DNA of 64,000 nucleotides from Mesostigma viride (Eukaryota; Streptophyta; Mesostigmatophyceae; Mesostigmatales; Mesostigmataceae), in contig RPFO01000264.1 of the NCBI GenBank assembly GCA_009746045.1, positions 434,001-498,000 of the forward strand, read 5' to 3'. Under the pieces are notes generated by a model that was not told where the DNA came from, searched no databases, and worked only from the letters and a program-made list of their open reading frames with translations. Position 1 is the stretch's first letter, and each line of letters opens with the position of its first letter. The position numbers were made by a program, and so were the translations under genes. This document shows positions 19,401 to 28,030 of the stretch, piece by piece.

Positions 19401-20315
19401 CTGATCCAGCATTAATTTTTCCTGAGGATGATACCGTGCTAGTGCAATCAGCAGGGCTCTGTGCAGTTGTTCATTGGCCATGCCTGGCAAGGGTTCTATC
19501 ACCACAAACCTAGACCAGGCATCTTTTAGGACCAAGTAATACACCGTGTCCTTCACCAGGTGTATCACATCCCCTACTAGCTTTCCTCTAGCCAGTGGTG
19601 GGGTGGCCACATGCCATCTCTTGGGTTTAGGTGCATGCAGTTGGCACGCTTCACAGTGCTTCCTGACATGCCTGCACATCTGTTCCAGGTCACGGCCATC
19701 AATTTTGTTGGCCAGCCTTTCTGCCACTGCCTCATGCCCCATTGCCTTGTGTAGCTGTTGGGCTAACCTGGCATAGGAGATAACCTTATCTGCTGCTGCA
19801 TCTAAGGAGGCTATAGTGGGATCTTGGGCCACCTGTGCTAACGTCATGTCATAAGCCAGGTCCCAATCCACTTCCTCACTGTCAGGCAACACAGAGCAAA
19901 TAGAAGGTACACGGCCATTGAGAAACCAGGGTACAGGAGACTTACAGTCGTCCTGAGTGCTGGCTTGTTTGTTGGGGCGCCCCGTTGAGGCTCCCTTCCT
20001 GGGCTTGTTGCAGCGTCCCCCTGCAGGTAACGGGTGGCGGGGCTCCCAGCAACCTGGGCATACATCCACATCAGATCCAAGTTCGGGTTTGCCCTTCCAG
20101 CAATCATCCCTCTCATGCCCCTTGCATGAGCACCTGGTGCAGTACAGGGTGGAGTCATGAGGCTTACCTTTCTGACTAGGCCCCTGGGAGGGCCCTGCCT
20201 TACTGCCTGGGTTCCCCTTTCCCCCCTTGTCTGATTTCCCCTGCTGCTTGGATGACCCCCCTGCCTTCTTACCTTGCTGGGGACCCTTGAACACCGCCTT
20301 GACCTGAGCTACCAC
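16446..20315 (-). CDS. copia-C Pol: zinc knuckle, integrase, protease-like, RT, RNase H in one open frame
   Basis: 1,289 codons with no interruption. Order by residue: Lys/Gly-rich start; zinc knuckle C-T-R-C...H...C (~60-73); HHCC motif (H-K-A-M-G-H, C-E-A-C; ~190-235); integrase core with G-D-V-I-H, M-L-D-Q-Q-F and R-Q-G-M-I-E-R (~250-345); linker; retropepsin-like V-D-T-Q-A-Q-V-S-I-I-S (~620-700); RT with T-D-I-K-R-A-F-L-K-G and W-H-G-D-D-Q-L (~870-1000); RNase H with M-M-D-S-S, A-E-C-R, L-T-D-S-Q-S (~1120-1270). The standard copia order is protease, integrase, RT, RNase H; here the protease-like part is third and has D-T-Q. This is the best preserved polyprotein in the window and the guide for reading copia-B. 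Confidence 0.88.
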   Translation of the reverse strand: MVAQVKAVFKGPQQGKKAGGSSKQQGKSDKGGKGNPGSKAGPSQGPSQKGKPHDSTLYCTRCSCKGHERDDCWKGKPELGSDVDVCPGCWEPRHPLPAGGRCNKPRKGASTGRPNKQASTQDDCKSPVPWFLNGRVPSICSVLPDSEEVDWDLAYDMTLAQVAQDPTIASLDAAADKVISYARLAQQLHKAMGHEAVAERLANKIDGRDLEQMCRHVRKHCEACQLHAPKPKRWHVATPPLARGKLVGDVIHLVKDTVYYLVLKDAWSRFVVIEPLPGMANEQLHRALLIALARYHPQEKLMLDQQFTWIQDYPDLPKIDIAGAQDHERQGMIERTMRAIRDLIKKNESRTAESGSYADRTAWAAEVCRTLNTKPLMSSPFGEITSIGLQSGSYSQEVLDHYNTQRQHLAKLLAKKDKSNARPVFEVGDQVLYYREGEGNKAHSGRWHGPAEIIRLSETGDTVTIQHHRERMVGKHRLKLYYPPLADVSGVEFLDMDSEPQSGGLVSPSELARDIADASNTTIDAPVFLSGAAPPQPTGPTGQEERALDEQQVAPPSSQEQPREAADPVVPRNKFAEALKALHRAHTAKAQMAAGAAQVNAVGESNQDPSILAVDTQAQVSIISAQAVSGLSLQRSPWARVSDFSGKTKMAVKGQVLIPILGVPTPFQVVEGYKGNALLGEPFVSYPGVVISAGRLSVTGVGQVALDHFKIPLTQISDGLEAAINAVNIKYLPGQEPCVDSLIHSQKLHPSAFGLGRWDIASMSPLSYDDVVKDCQTQIGFLKWMEAFNRAREEWVCPDPRSKSQVPPVTPIEALPQGARKLRLKFVCKHKPQADGTPPIFHARPCVTEFRGSTELTEAELYTPGIQQTSLKVLLATFLHHLNAGKDYVCKATDIKRAFLKGNPDIAQKVWRGQVCVVNTPKVWAGDIKEPHLRPNLGVEGLQSAPKIFRLSAQEVFLKLGAQYDDIDPCFFTIPHPAGMMMFVWHGDDQLITGPRAAVEDFIAQVSASFELGKQLELGKDPVKFCGIILNMFKEQKEWVCSLKASPEYVTSCKDVLPSDITSDLCPTIRGKLGWLCATCAPHLAVVSRVDDDVLMEVGSRAIKQVLHDGPPLILHALDLFQPIHITCMMDSSMESRVVTKVQAREAGLFMLSNPTGKQSLVSWFSRLHKRKAVSSNVAECRAVVSAVLHARYLNHLLVWLQHQAGSYAGVKSHLLTDSQSLLSFLDNPLAVHTDLNWIVLKQECTYLESKTHIRDPDNAADALTKVPQAAGPQYRVLYTLMNPYNGRG

Positions 20316-20337
20316 CTCCTTGATGAGCTTCTTCCTG

Positions 20338-22735
20338 CTAGGACCTGCACCGTCCTGACCCCCCCCCTTGGACCTTGTTAACCTTGGGTTCCTTGACAGT
20401 TGAGAAGGGTTCTAGGCTCTGCTGAATGAACAACATGGCCCCCCTAAAATCATCCCACTTGTCTTTAAGGCCAGCCAGCAGAACTGCATTGGTGTTCTTG
20501 TCCAGCTCAGCTTTGGTGAGCCACTGATGGATCAGGTACTTAGAGTTGAGTTTCTTCAACTCCTCGTCCCTGTCTATGTACAGGACAACTGTTTGTTGTC
20601 ACGTACGTAGTCAGACTTGTTGACTTTGTACGAGGCCAACCAGTTGAACCCCTTGAGAGCCTGCAGGTGTTCCCCTTGGTCAACAGCCCTTTTAGGTCTG
20701 CTATGAATTCTGTGAAGATTTGCACCTCCTCAGCCCCAGGTGTGCTAGCCCTCCTCTCATACATCTGGACCATTTGTTTTATGCTAGGTGCAGATTGGTG
20801 GATCGTGTTAGACACCCTGAGAGCAGGAAACCAATCACGGATGTTATCATGGGACCAGGAATGTTCTATCTTGAAAAGAAACTCAAGTGCATCCTCCTGC
20901 ACAAATCCCTCAGCTAGACCTGGGAAGGTAATCCTATCTTCCCTACGGGATGCATCAAACCTGGGTCGCTGTGGTACAGCGACAGCCGCTTGTGGTTGAG
21001 GTTGCTGCTGCTGCTGCTGCTGCTGCGGTTGCTGTTGCTGATGCTGCCGCTGCTGCTGCTGCTGCTGCTGCTGTTGCTGATGCTGTGGCTGCTGCTGCTG
21101 CTGGGTTGTCGCTCCAGCGTTGCTGCCGCCCGCCATACCCCCGGTGCTTGCTGGTGCCCCTCCCCCTGGTGCTCCCCCGTCCTTCCCCTCGTCACCATCC
21201 TCCTCTGGATGCGACCTCTGGGGCGTAGACGATGGTCCACACCCCTCCTGCCACTTTCCTTGGCGGACCCGCTTGGCGGCCCTCAGCACTTGCTCTACTG
21301 CCTCTGCTGCCCGCGCCCGCTTGGTCGGGTTGGCCTCCGCTGCGTCCAGCTCCTGGTGGAGTGGTGCAGCGATGCGGTCCAGCTCCAAGTCCGTGTCGGT
21401 CTGCAAAGTGTGTTTGGGTGTGGGGGGTGGGGGGTGGGGTGTGTCTGCACCAGCGCGAACACGCTCACGCGCGTTTAACAAGGCCGCTCCTCGCTGTGCT
21501 CTTGCTGGCTGCGGGGTGCGCATGAAGTCCAGTACCGCGTCCTCGGGCAGCGGCTCATGTGGCGCCAGACCACGCTCAAAACGGATTGCGTCTCCGAATT
21601 CTCCCTGCAGAGCCCAGGTCCTGGCCGCCTCCTGATACCTGCGCAGAGCCCGCTCCTCCTTACGCATGCGCCTGTCTAGGGCACGGGCGTTCCGCCTGCT
21701 CTTCCTCGCCAGCCTGGCCTCCTGCTCCCTCCTCGCCGGGCCCACCATTGCTGCCAGTGCCGCCTCCGACCTCTTCATGGCCGCGTCCAGACGCGCCTGA
21801 TGACGCCGGGTCTTCTCCGTCGCCTCGTGCGCCTTCGCACGAAGTCTCCGCAGCGCCCGATGCTGCACCTCCCTGGCTGCACGCTCCCTAGCCAAACTGT
21901 TCTCAGCCATGGACCGCACCATCGCCCGCTTCGCCTTCCGCTGACAATGCCTGGTGTACTCGATCTTGGCCAGTCGCTCGGCCTCGACCATAGCCGGGTC
22001 CATCAGAACCAGCACCTCACCCTGATCTCCGGGCTGCATCTCCACCGAGGAGTCTGTCTCCTGCAATACCTCCCCAGCCCTGCGCCGAAAGTTGCGCGCT
22101 GTGCGCCTGTGCGCAAAGACGAAGAGCTCGTTCTTCTTGCGGAGAACGTAGGGGGGCGCCTCGCGCGCACCTTCCGCGCGCAGGCCTGCCCTGGCCACGC
22201 GATCCCGCTCCTGCTGCCGCTCCGCGAGCACCCGGGCTGTCCTGTCTAGCTCAGTCTCCGCCCGCAGCTGAGCCTCGCGCTGAGCCTCCAGCTCGCGCTG
22301 CTGCTCCACCTCTCTGCGGAGCTGGGCCTCCTGCCGAAGGCGCTCTGCCTCCCGGCGGAGCATCGCCTCTCTCTGCTCCCTGTCCTCAGGCAGCTCAAGA
22401 TCGACTAGGTCTTCGTCCTCGTCGTAGCCATCCGACGGGATATCCCCCAGCACCTGCACCAACCTCCCCGGCCCCGTAACCAGCTCGGGTGCCGTGGGCT
22501 GCCCTTCAGCCGGTGGTGCGTTGGGACGCCAGACATTGTATATCGGCGGCTTCGCCGCCAGCTGATCCAGGTACCGCGGGTCCTCGTCCGAAGACGAGCG
22601 ACCACTGCCGGCATCGCTGCCAGCGTGATCACCCCTACCCTGCCGGCCCCGCACTGCCGCCCGGTAGTCCAAATCTCCGGACGATGGGGACAGGCTTGAC
22701 TCCGAAGAGCCCTCACGATCAGAAACGTTCGACAT
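20338..22735 (-). pseudogene. copia-C Gag, with frameshifts near its C-terminus
   Basis: ATG at 22735, about 49 bp inside the LTR. The first ~450 residues are highly charged with long Glu/Arg/Gln/Ala-rich segments typical of coiled coil, then a Gln-rich tract from CAG-type repeats (about 20995-21110, CTG on the plus strand). The globular gag region starts near 20940 (R-I-T-F-P-G-L-A-E-G-F). The frame changes near 20675 and near 20585, and the segment 20559-20338 aligns by eye with copia-B gag at the L-D-K-N-T motif. A further shift separates it from pol at 20315-20338. Gag-pol may originally have been one frame. Confidence 0.75.
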
Positions 22736-22784
22736 TTTAAAAGAATGGAGTAGTGTAAAAACTGTGAGAGTTTTTATAAATGCA

Positions 22785-23309
22785 AGTTATGGCACTCGTG
22801 CAATGGATGCGAACGTGTGTTGGATTATGCAATGGCTGGCATAATATCAACCCATGCAAGCTTGCCAAGCTGGATTGCATGGGCACGTAGGTTAGGGTAA
22901 CCTAGCTGTCCTGCACTAGTGCTAACCAATGAGATGCTGGCTCCGTCCAGCTAGATCTACTCCAGCTAGGACTGATACGATGCCCACAGGCACCGACTGC
23001 CTAACAGCACTACGTGGATGGTCCTGGACCTCCCCTAGGACCTCCGTACAGGACTAGCACTGCAACCACCTTGTGGTCTGCATCACAGCTCATAAACCCT
23101 ACCACGTGAATACCCACGTGCGTGTGCCCTACATATCTCAGTGCTAATATCTAGCACCCACGTGCCCAATATGGCACGTGCGGATCTAACTAAACCCTAG
23201 TAGAGATATGTCCAGTGTACTACACCACCGTCCATGTCCGTATCCCACTTGGGAGACGGGGACAACGCCACGTGTACTGATAGTCTAGGCCTGAAGTCCT
23301 AGATTAACT
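22785..23309 (-). repeat. copia-C 5' LTR (right copy)
   Basis: 525 bp, AGTTA...TAACT, with a 4-bp TAAC insertion relative to the left copy. It is followed on the plus strand by the target duplication GTAAC (23310-23314). The leader between LTR and gag ATG is only ~49 bp and does not begin with an evident tRNA complement. Confidence 0.93.
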
Positions 23310-24102
23310 GTAACAGCCACAGTGGCGCCGCTGGGCGCAGCCGACATCATCTTGGGCGTGGATTGGCAGGATGCCCAGGACGTGACGATCAGTGTCAAGC
23401 GCCGGGTGGTTTGGTTTCCTGATGGCTCCTTCTGGTGCCCGCGGCACGAATACCTGGCGCATGGCACCGAGGTGCACAACGTTCAGCACGACGCGGGGCC
23501 CGAGAAGCCACGACGCCATGCTTCTCAGATGCTGATGAGCAGCAAGACGCTCGCGCGCAACCTGCAGAAGGGTAAGGAGTACTACATGTACCGCCTTGAC
23601 TCGGTGCCCCTGATTCAGGAGCTGCTGGAGATCGGCACAGACTTTACTGAGGATGAGATCGCGCGCTACAACGCCGTCCTGGCCAAGCGGGAGAAGCTGT
23701 TCGACGACTGTCTACACCGCAGTTTCCCCCGCCCCGTTCTGTGTTGCACCATATCCGCCTCAAGGAAGGCTACGGGCCCACCACGTCCCCGATGTACCGG
23801 ATGGGGCCCGTCGAGCTGATGGAGCTCAAGAAGATCCTGATGGCCCTCCTTGAGCGTGGTCTGATTGAGCCCAGTAACAGCCCCTTCTCCGCTGGGGTAC
23901 TCCTTGTGCCCAAGCCTGGGGGCAAGTGGCGGCTCGTCACCGACTACAGGAAGCTCAACGCGATCACTGTCAAGTCCGAGTACCCGCTCCCGCGCATTGA
24001 TGACATCTTCAATCGGGTGCAGGGTGCCACCTGCTTCACGGTGATCGATTGCGCCGATGGGTTTTGGCAGCTCCGCATCGCTGAAGAGGACTGTCACAAG
24101 AC
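23310..24102 (+). pseudogene. gypsy-A pol: end of protease and N-terminal half of RT
   Basis: It continues the protease (I-I-L-G-V-D-W) and then RT fingers/palm: G-L-I-E-P-S-N-S-P-F-S, K-P-G-G-K-W-R, D-Y-R-K-L-N, Y-P-L-P-R-I-D-D and the first catalytic Asp region (V-I-D-C-A-D-G-F-W-Q). The frame shifts near 23740. The 897-bp foldback is inserted after 24102, inside RT, and the coding sequence resumes at 25000-25005 with A-F-N-T-P-Y-G-H-Y-Q-F. Confidence 0.85.
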
Positions 24103-24999
24103 AGTTATTATAAATAGTGACGGAACCTTTTTGCCACTTGGGCAATTAGGTCCGTCACTATTTATAATAACTAAAACGTCGTAGTGTGGGGGCCGATATC
24201 TATCGTACCGCTGATGCCTACTGCAGTACCGAATCTCGCCTTAACGATATTCCAACCGGGCATATTTTCCCTTCTGGCACTTTCGTTTGGCCTTCTGGTA
24301 TCAATTCCGGTATTCGGAAATACCCGTGTCACCACAGGGATTCGAACCCCCGACTTACGAGGTCTTAGTTATTATAAATAGTGACGGAACCTTTTTGCCA
24401 CTTGGGCAATTAGGTCCGTCACTATTTATCCGGCGAAAACCACTCGCCGGCATCAATTCCGCGCCACGTTCACGTACGTGAACTTAACGCGGAATTGATG
24501 CCGGCGAGTGGTTTTCGCCGGATAAATAGTGACGGACCTAATTGCCCAAGTGGCAAAAAGGTTCCGTCACTATTTATAATAACTAAGACCTCGTAAGTCG
24601 GGGGTTCGAATCCCTGTGGTGACACGGGTATTTCCGAATACCGGAAGGATTTGATACCAGAAGGCCAAACGAAAGTGCCAGAAGGGAAAAATGCCCGGTT
24701 GGAATATCGTTAAGGCGAGATTCGGTACTGCAGTAGGCATCAGCGGTACGATAGATATCGGCCCCCACACTACGACGTTTTAGTTATTATAAATAGTGAC
24801 GGAACCTTTTTGCCACTTGGGCAATTAGGTCCGTCACTATTTATCCGGCGAAAACCACTCGCCGGTATCAATTCCGCGCCACGTTCACGTACGTGAACTT
24901 AACGCGGAATAGATACCGGCGAGTGGTTTTCGCCGGATAAATAGTGACGGACCTAATTGCCCAAGTGGCAAAAAGGTTCCGTCACTATTTATAATAACT
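24103..24999. mobile_element. Composite foldback element of nested palindromes, inserted in gypsy-A RT
   Basis: 897 bp, target duplication AAGAC at 24098-24102 and 25000-25004. It starts AGTTATTATAAATAG and ends with the reverse complement. Structure: a 70-bp palindrome (24103-24172), a spacer (24173-~24366), a ~218-bp palindrome (~24367-24584), the same spacer inverted (~24585-24780), and a second ~218-bp palindrome (~24782-24999). All palindromes share the same outer ~60 bp; the longer ones add a GC-rich core around CACGTTCACGTACGTGAAC. The spacer has a tRNA B-box-like GGTTCGAATCC (24603-24613 plus; 24333-24343 minus). It has no protein-coding capacity and must be non-autonomous. Its 5-bp duplication and AGTTA termini match the copia elements here. 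Confidence 0.85.
24588..24631 (+). other. tRNA-like 3' half inside the foldback
   Basis: GGGGGTTCGAATCCC followed by TGTGGTGAC looks like a T-arm and 3' acceptor strand of a tRNA. The D-arm half is missing because the adjacent palindrome occupies that place. An inverted copy lies at about 24320-24362. It could be a tRNA-derived SINE fragment. It is not a functional tRNA gene. Confidence 0.4.
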
Positions 25000-27420
25000 A
25001 AGACGGCCTTCAATACGCCATACGGACACTACCAGTTCCGCGTGGCGGCGATGGGGCTCTGCAACTCACCAGCCAGCTTCCAGATGCTCATGAACGACAT
25101 CTTGCGGCCCGTCATGGGGACCGCACACCTGCCACAGGTGTCCAGTGACCTGCGCGACCCTCGCAAGGGGGACAAGCCGCCCTGGTCCTGGAAACGCACT
25201 TGCGCGCTGGCCTATCTAGATGACATCCTGGTGTACTCCAAGACCTTCGAGGAGCACCTGGAGGACGTCGATACGGTCCTGCGCATCATGGAAGACGAGC
25301 ATCTCTCGGCTCGCAGGGCTAAGGTTCGCGCGGGGCGCAGCGTCCCGTTCCTGGGCCACACGCTTTCTGCAGCAGGCGTGGCCACGGACCCCGAGAAGAT
25401 CGCCTCTGTCCAACAGTGGCCAGCTCTGACCGACGTGAAGGGCGTGCGTAGCTTCCTGGGCATTGCGTCATACTATCGACGCTTAATCCCCAGGTTTGCC
25501 ACGATCGCGTCGCCCATCAACGCTCTCCTCAAGAAGGGCGTGTCCTTCGTCTGGTCGGCACAGTGCCAGCAGGCCTTTGAGGCCCTCAAGGCCAGTTTGA
25601 CTGCGGCCCCAGTGCTCGTGCTCCCAGACCCGTCCCTTCCTTTTGTGGTCGCGACGGATGCCAGCAAGGTGGCTATCGGCGGGGTCCTCCTGCAGGACCA
25701 AGGCAAGGGCTTGCAACCGGTTGAGTACATCTCCCGCACAATGATCCCCGCCGAGCGGAGCTATCCGGTCCACCAGCAGGAGCTGTTGGCTGTGGTCTAC
25801 TGTTGCCACACATGGCGCCACCACCTGTTGGGCGCGCAGTTTGATGTTGCGGTCAGCGAGACAGGAGACCTCGACCCCGCCCGTTTGATTATTCACACGG
25901 ACCATAGGCCCCTGACTCACCTCCTGACGCAGCCAAATCTGACGCCCCGTCAGGCCAGATGGATGGAGTACCTTTCCCAGTTCGCCCCTTTTAAGATCCA
26001 GTACGTGAAGGGTGCGGACAATGTTGTGCCCGACGCCCTCTCCCGTCGTGCTGACTACTGGTTCTATGAGGACATGGGGGTGCTCCATACCACCTGCGAG
26101 GAGGCGCCTGGCGCCCCGCTCTACGATGACCCCCCACGGTCGCCGCGGGCGCGCTACCTGTTCCACATGAGTCATACCACCCCGGATGCCTTGTCGCCCC
26201 CCGATGGCGACGACGACCAGCGCGTGGACGCGCGGTCCCCCGGGGAAGGGGAGGGATCCCACACGCGGGTTCCCCTCGGTGCTGTGGCTCAGGGATCCCA
26301 CACGCGGGTTCCCCTTGGTGCTGTGGCTCAGGCCATTTTTCATCTGGAACCTCTTGGATCTCCGGTGGTCGTGTCTGAGTACCTACACTCGGCGCTTGAC
26401 CAACCGGAGGAGGAGGACGAGGCCGATGCGTACACGGTCACATCCCCCCTGGAGACGCTGATCAGCCGCTTCACGGTTACTGAGCTGGCCGCCTTGGAGG
26501 TGATCAAGTCACACCCCAAGATGATGGGCAGGCTCCCGTGCAAGTTCCAAGAGGGACGCCTATACGTCATGGTGCGCCCTGACACGTGGCGCCTCTACAT
26601 ACCCGAGCTCTGTCGAGCAGCTTTGCTCCACGAGCTCCACGATTCTCTTGTCGGCGGTCACCAGGGCATTCATCGGCTGCTACCACGGGCGCGCTGCCGC
26701 CATTTCTACTGGCCTGGCATGAAGGACTACATCAAGGCCTATATACGCGAATGCCCGTCGTGCCAGGTAGCCAAGTCCCAGAACACGGGTACTCAGGCTG
26801 TTCCAAAGACACTACCTGATCCCCTGGGTCCCTGGGACTCGATCCAGATGGATTTCGTCGGCCCCTTTAAGAAGACCAAGAATGGCAACAGCAAGATCTT
26901 GGTGTTCGTGGACCGACTCACGCGCATGTGCCACCTGGCCCCCTGTCCGGCTGACCTGACAGCCGAGGGGTGTGCCAAACTGTACCTCAACCACGTCTTC
27001 CGGTTCCACGGACTCAGCCGCCAGTTCATCTCGGACCGAGATACGCTCTTCACAGCCCGGTTCTGGCAGGAGTTCTTCGACTGCCTGGGAACCAAGGTGT
27101 CGCTAGGGACGGCTTATCACAGCTCGTCCTCCCATCTGGTGGAGCGGCTCAACCGCACGGTTCAGGAAACCATGCGCCATTACACCGACGAGGTGGGCAG
27201 CAACTGGGAGGAGTTGCTATGCTTCGTGGAGTTCTCCCTGAACAACGCACCACAGGCCGCCCATGGCCTCACCCCGTTCTTTCTCAACACAGGACGGCAT
27301 CCGCTGACGCCGACCGACTTACTGACAAGTCCGGCGCTGGCGGAACCGGAGGTGCTGCGCACTACTCAGGCGGGTGTGAGCAGCCTGCTGGAGAAGATGC
27401 GCCAGCTCGAAAATCGCTAG
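25000..27420 (+). CDS. gypsy-A pol: RT C-terminal half, RNase H, integrase
   Basis: One open frame from the end of the foldback to a TAG at 27418-27420. RT: N-S-P-A-S-F-Q and the active site Y-L-D-D-I-L-V-Y (about 25212-25235), then L-G-H, S-Y-Y-R-R-L-I-P. A segment of about 25 residues (about 25117-25200, with P-P-W-S-W-K) lies between the M-N-D-I-L-R-P stretch and Y-L-D-D, where most gypsy RTs have only a few residues. RNase H: A-T-D-A-S, Q-Q-E-L-L-A-V, H-T-D-H-R-P, P-D-A-L-S-R. Integrase: zinc-binding H-E-L-H...C-P-S-C, then M-D-F-V-G-P-F, S-D-R-D-T-L-F, and the E in H-L-V-E-R-L-N-R. No start codon is expected because it is part of a longer polyprotein. Confidence 0.88.
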   Translation, partial: KTAFNTPYGHYQFRVAAMGLCNSPASFQMLMNDILRPVMGTAHLPQVSSDLRDPRKGDKPPWSWKRTCALAYLDDILVYSKTFEEHLEDVDTVLRIMEDEHLSARRAKVRAGRSVPFLGHTLSAAGVATDPEKIASVQQWPALTDVKGVRSFLGIASYYRRLIPRFATIASPINALLKKGVSFVWSAQCQQAFEALKASLTAAPVLVLPDPSLPFVVATDASKVAIGGVLLQDQGKGLQPVEYISRTMIPAERSYPVHQQELLAVVYCCHTWRHHLLGAQFDVAVSETGDLDPARLIIHTDHRPLTHLLTQPNLTPRQARWMEYLSQFAPFKIQYVKGADNVVPDALSRRADYWFYEDMGVLHTTCEEAPGAPLYDDPPRSPRARYLFHMSHTTPDALSPPDGDDDQRVDARSPGEGEGSHTRVPLGAVAQGSHTRVPLGAVAQAIFHLEPLGSPVVVSEYLHSALDQPEEEDEADAYTVTSPLETLISRFTVTELAALEVIKSHPKMMGRLPCKFQEGRLYVMVRPDTWRLYIPELCRAALLHELHDSLVGGHQGIHRLLPRARCRHFYWPGMKDYIKAYIRECPSCQVAKSQNTGTQAVPKTLPDPLGPWDSIQMDFVGPFKKTKNGNSKILVFVDRLTRMCHLAPCPADLTAEGCAKLYLNHVFRFHGLSRQFISDRDTLFTARFWQEFFDCLGTKVSLGTAYHSSSSHLVERLNRTVQETMRHYTDEVGSNWEELLCFVEFSLNNAPQAAHGLTPFFLNTGRHPLTPTDLLTSPALAEPEVLRTTQAGVSSLLEKMRQLENR

Positions 27421-27965
27421 GCCCACAACAGTGCGGTTAAAGGGTACCGGGCCGCCGCTGAGCGCAACATGGCTCGCGTGGAAGGCAAGCGGGACTCTAG
27501 AGCACCGGACATCGAGGTCGGGTTCTGGTAGAGGGACCCCAGCTCGGTCGATTCTCCCAGAAGGTGGAAGGGGAGCTCAAAACGAAGCTCCGGCCCATGT
27601 ACCTGGGACCTCACCAGGTGCTGGAGAAATGGGATGATGTCATGTTCAAGGTGGACGTGCCCATCTCATGGGGCACCGCGACAACCTTCCACCGCGACCA
27701 GCTCAAGCTGTACCACCAAAACTCGATCCAGGGTAGACTCAATCCCCCGGCTCCTGTGGAATACGACCCGGAGACAGGGGAACAGGAGGATGAGGTCGAG
27801 GAGATTGTCGCCCACCGGGATTCCGGGCGTGGTCGACAACGCCAATATCGGATCCGGTGGAAGTTTTCTAGACATGGGGCAGAGGACTCTTGGAGGACGG
27901 AGAAGGAGCTCTCTGGCTGCAAGCGGTTGCTAGACGCGTACAAGAAGGTCCACAGGTTACACTAG
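27421..27965 (+). pseudogene. gypsy-A pol C-terminus with chromodomain
   Basis: After the TAG at 27418 the same frame remains sensible to another TAG at 27529-27531, then shifts to the frame 27564-27965. The integrase C-terminal GPY/F-like module is recognisable (L-G-P-H-Q-V-L-E-K-W, F-H-R-D-Q-L-K). At about 27790-27950 there is a chromodomain: E-V-E-E-I-V-A-H-R, Y-R-I-R-W-K, E-D-S-W-R-T-E-K-E-L, L-L-D-A-Y-K. Chromodomains define chromoviruses and direct integration to histone-marked chromatin. Both stops could come from CAG-to-TAG changes. Confidence 0.8.
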
Positions 27966-28030
27966 AGGTATGTACATACACACAGAGGTATGTACATACC
28001 ACTGGTACACCGTACATACCACAGGTACAG
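27966..28030. repeat. Short repeats of GGTATGTACATAC
   Basis: GAGGTATGTACATAC is present twice, with shorter related pieces (CCGTACATACC, GGTACAGAGTAC) after it, directly behind the chromodomain stop. Confidence 0.7.

Larger units (their letters stand above)
15508..23309 (-). mobile_element. copia-C: Ty1/copia-like element inserted in gypsy-A protease
   Basis: 7,802 bp. The LTRs (15508-16028 and 22785-23309) start AGTTA and end TAACT on the plus strand. The target duplication GTAAC is at 15503-15507 and 23310-23314. Genes run on the minus strand: gag 22735-20338, then a 1,289-codon pol. The LTRs differ by a 4-bp indel (TAAC near 23189) and one substitution near the end, as far as I can see, so it is young. 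The pre-LTR sequence AATGGG is the same as in copia-B. Confidence 0.94.

Noticed and set aside
20950-22740. Long plus-strand ORFs opposite copia-C gag
   Set aside because: They mirror the GC-rich, repeat-rich gag on the minus strand, and their Leu/Ala runs are the complement of the CAG tract.
24184-24770. Small ORFs in the foldback spacers
   Set aside because: They are mirrored copies from the inverted repeat, with stops and no protein-like pattern.
4960-27531. Recoding of TAG/TAA as glutamine, suggested by in-frame stops at 4960, 27418, 27529 and 50363
   Set aside because: The intact TR-GAG gag ends with TAG followed by noncoding sequence, and the copia-B RNase H also ends with TAG, so TAG acts as a stop. 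Mutation (CAG to TAG) or base errors explain the others better.
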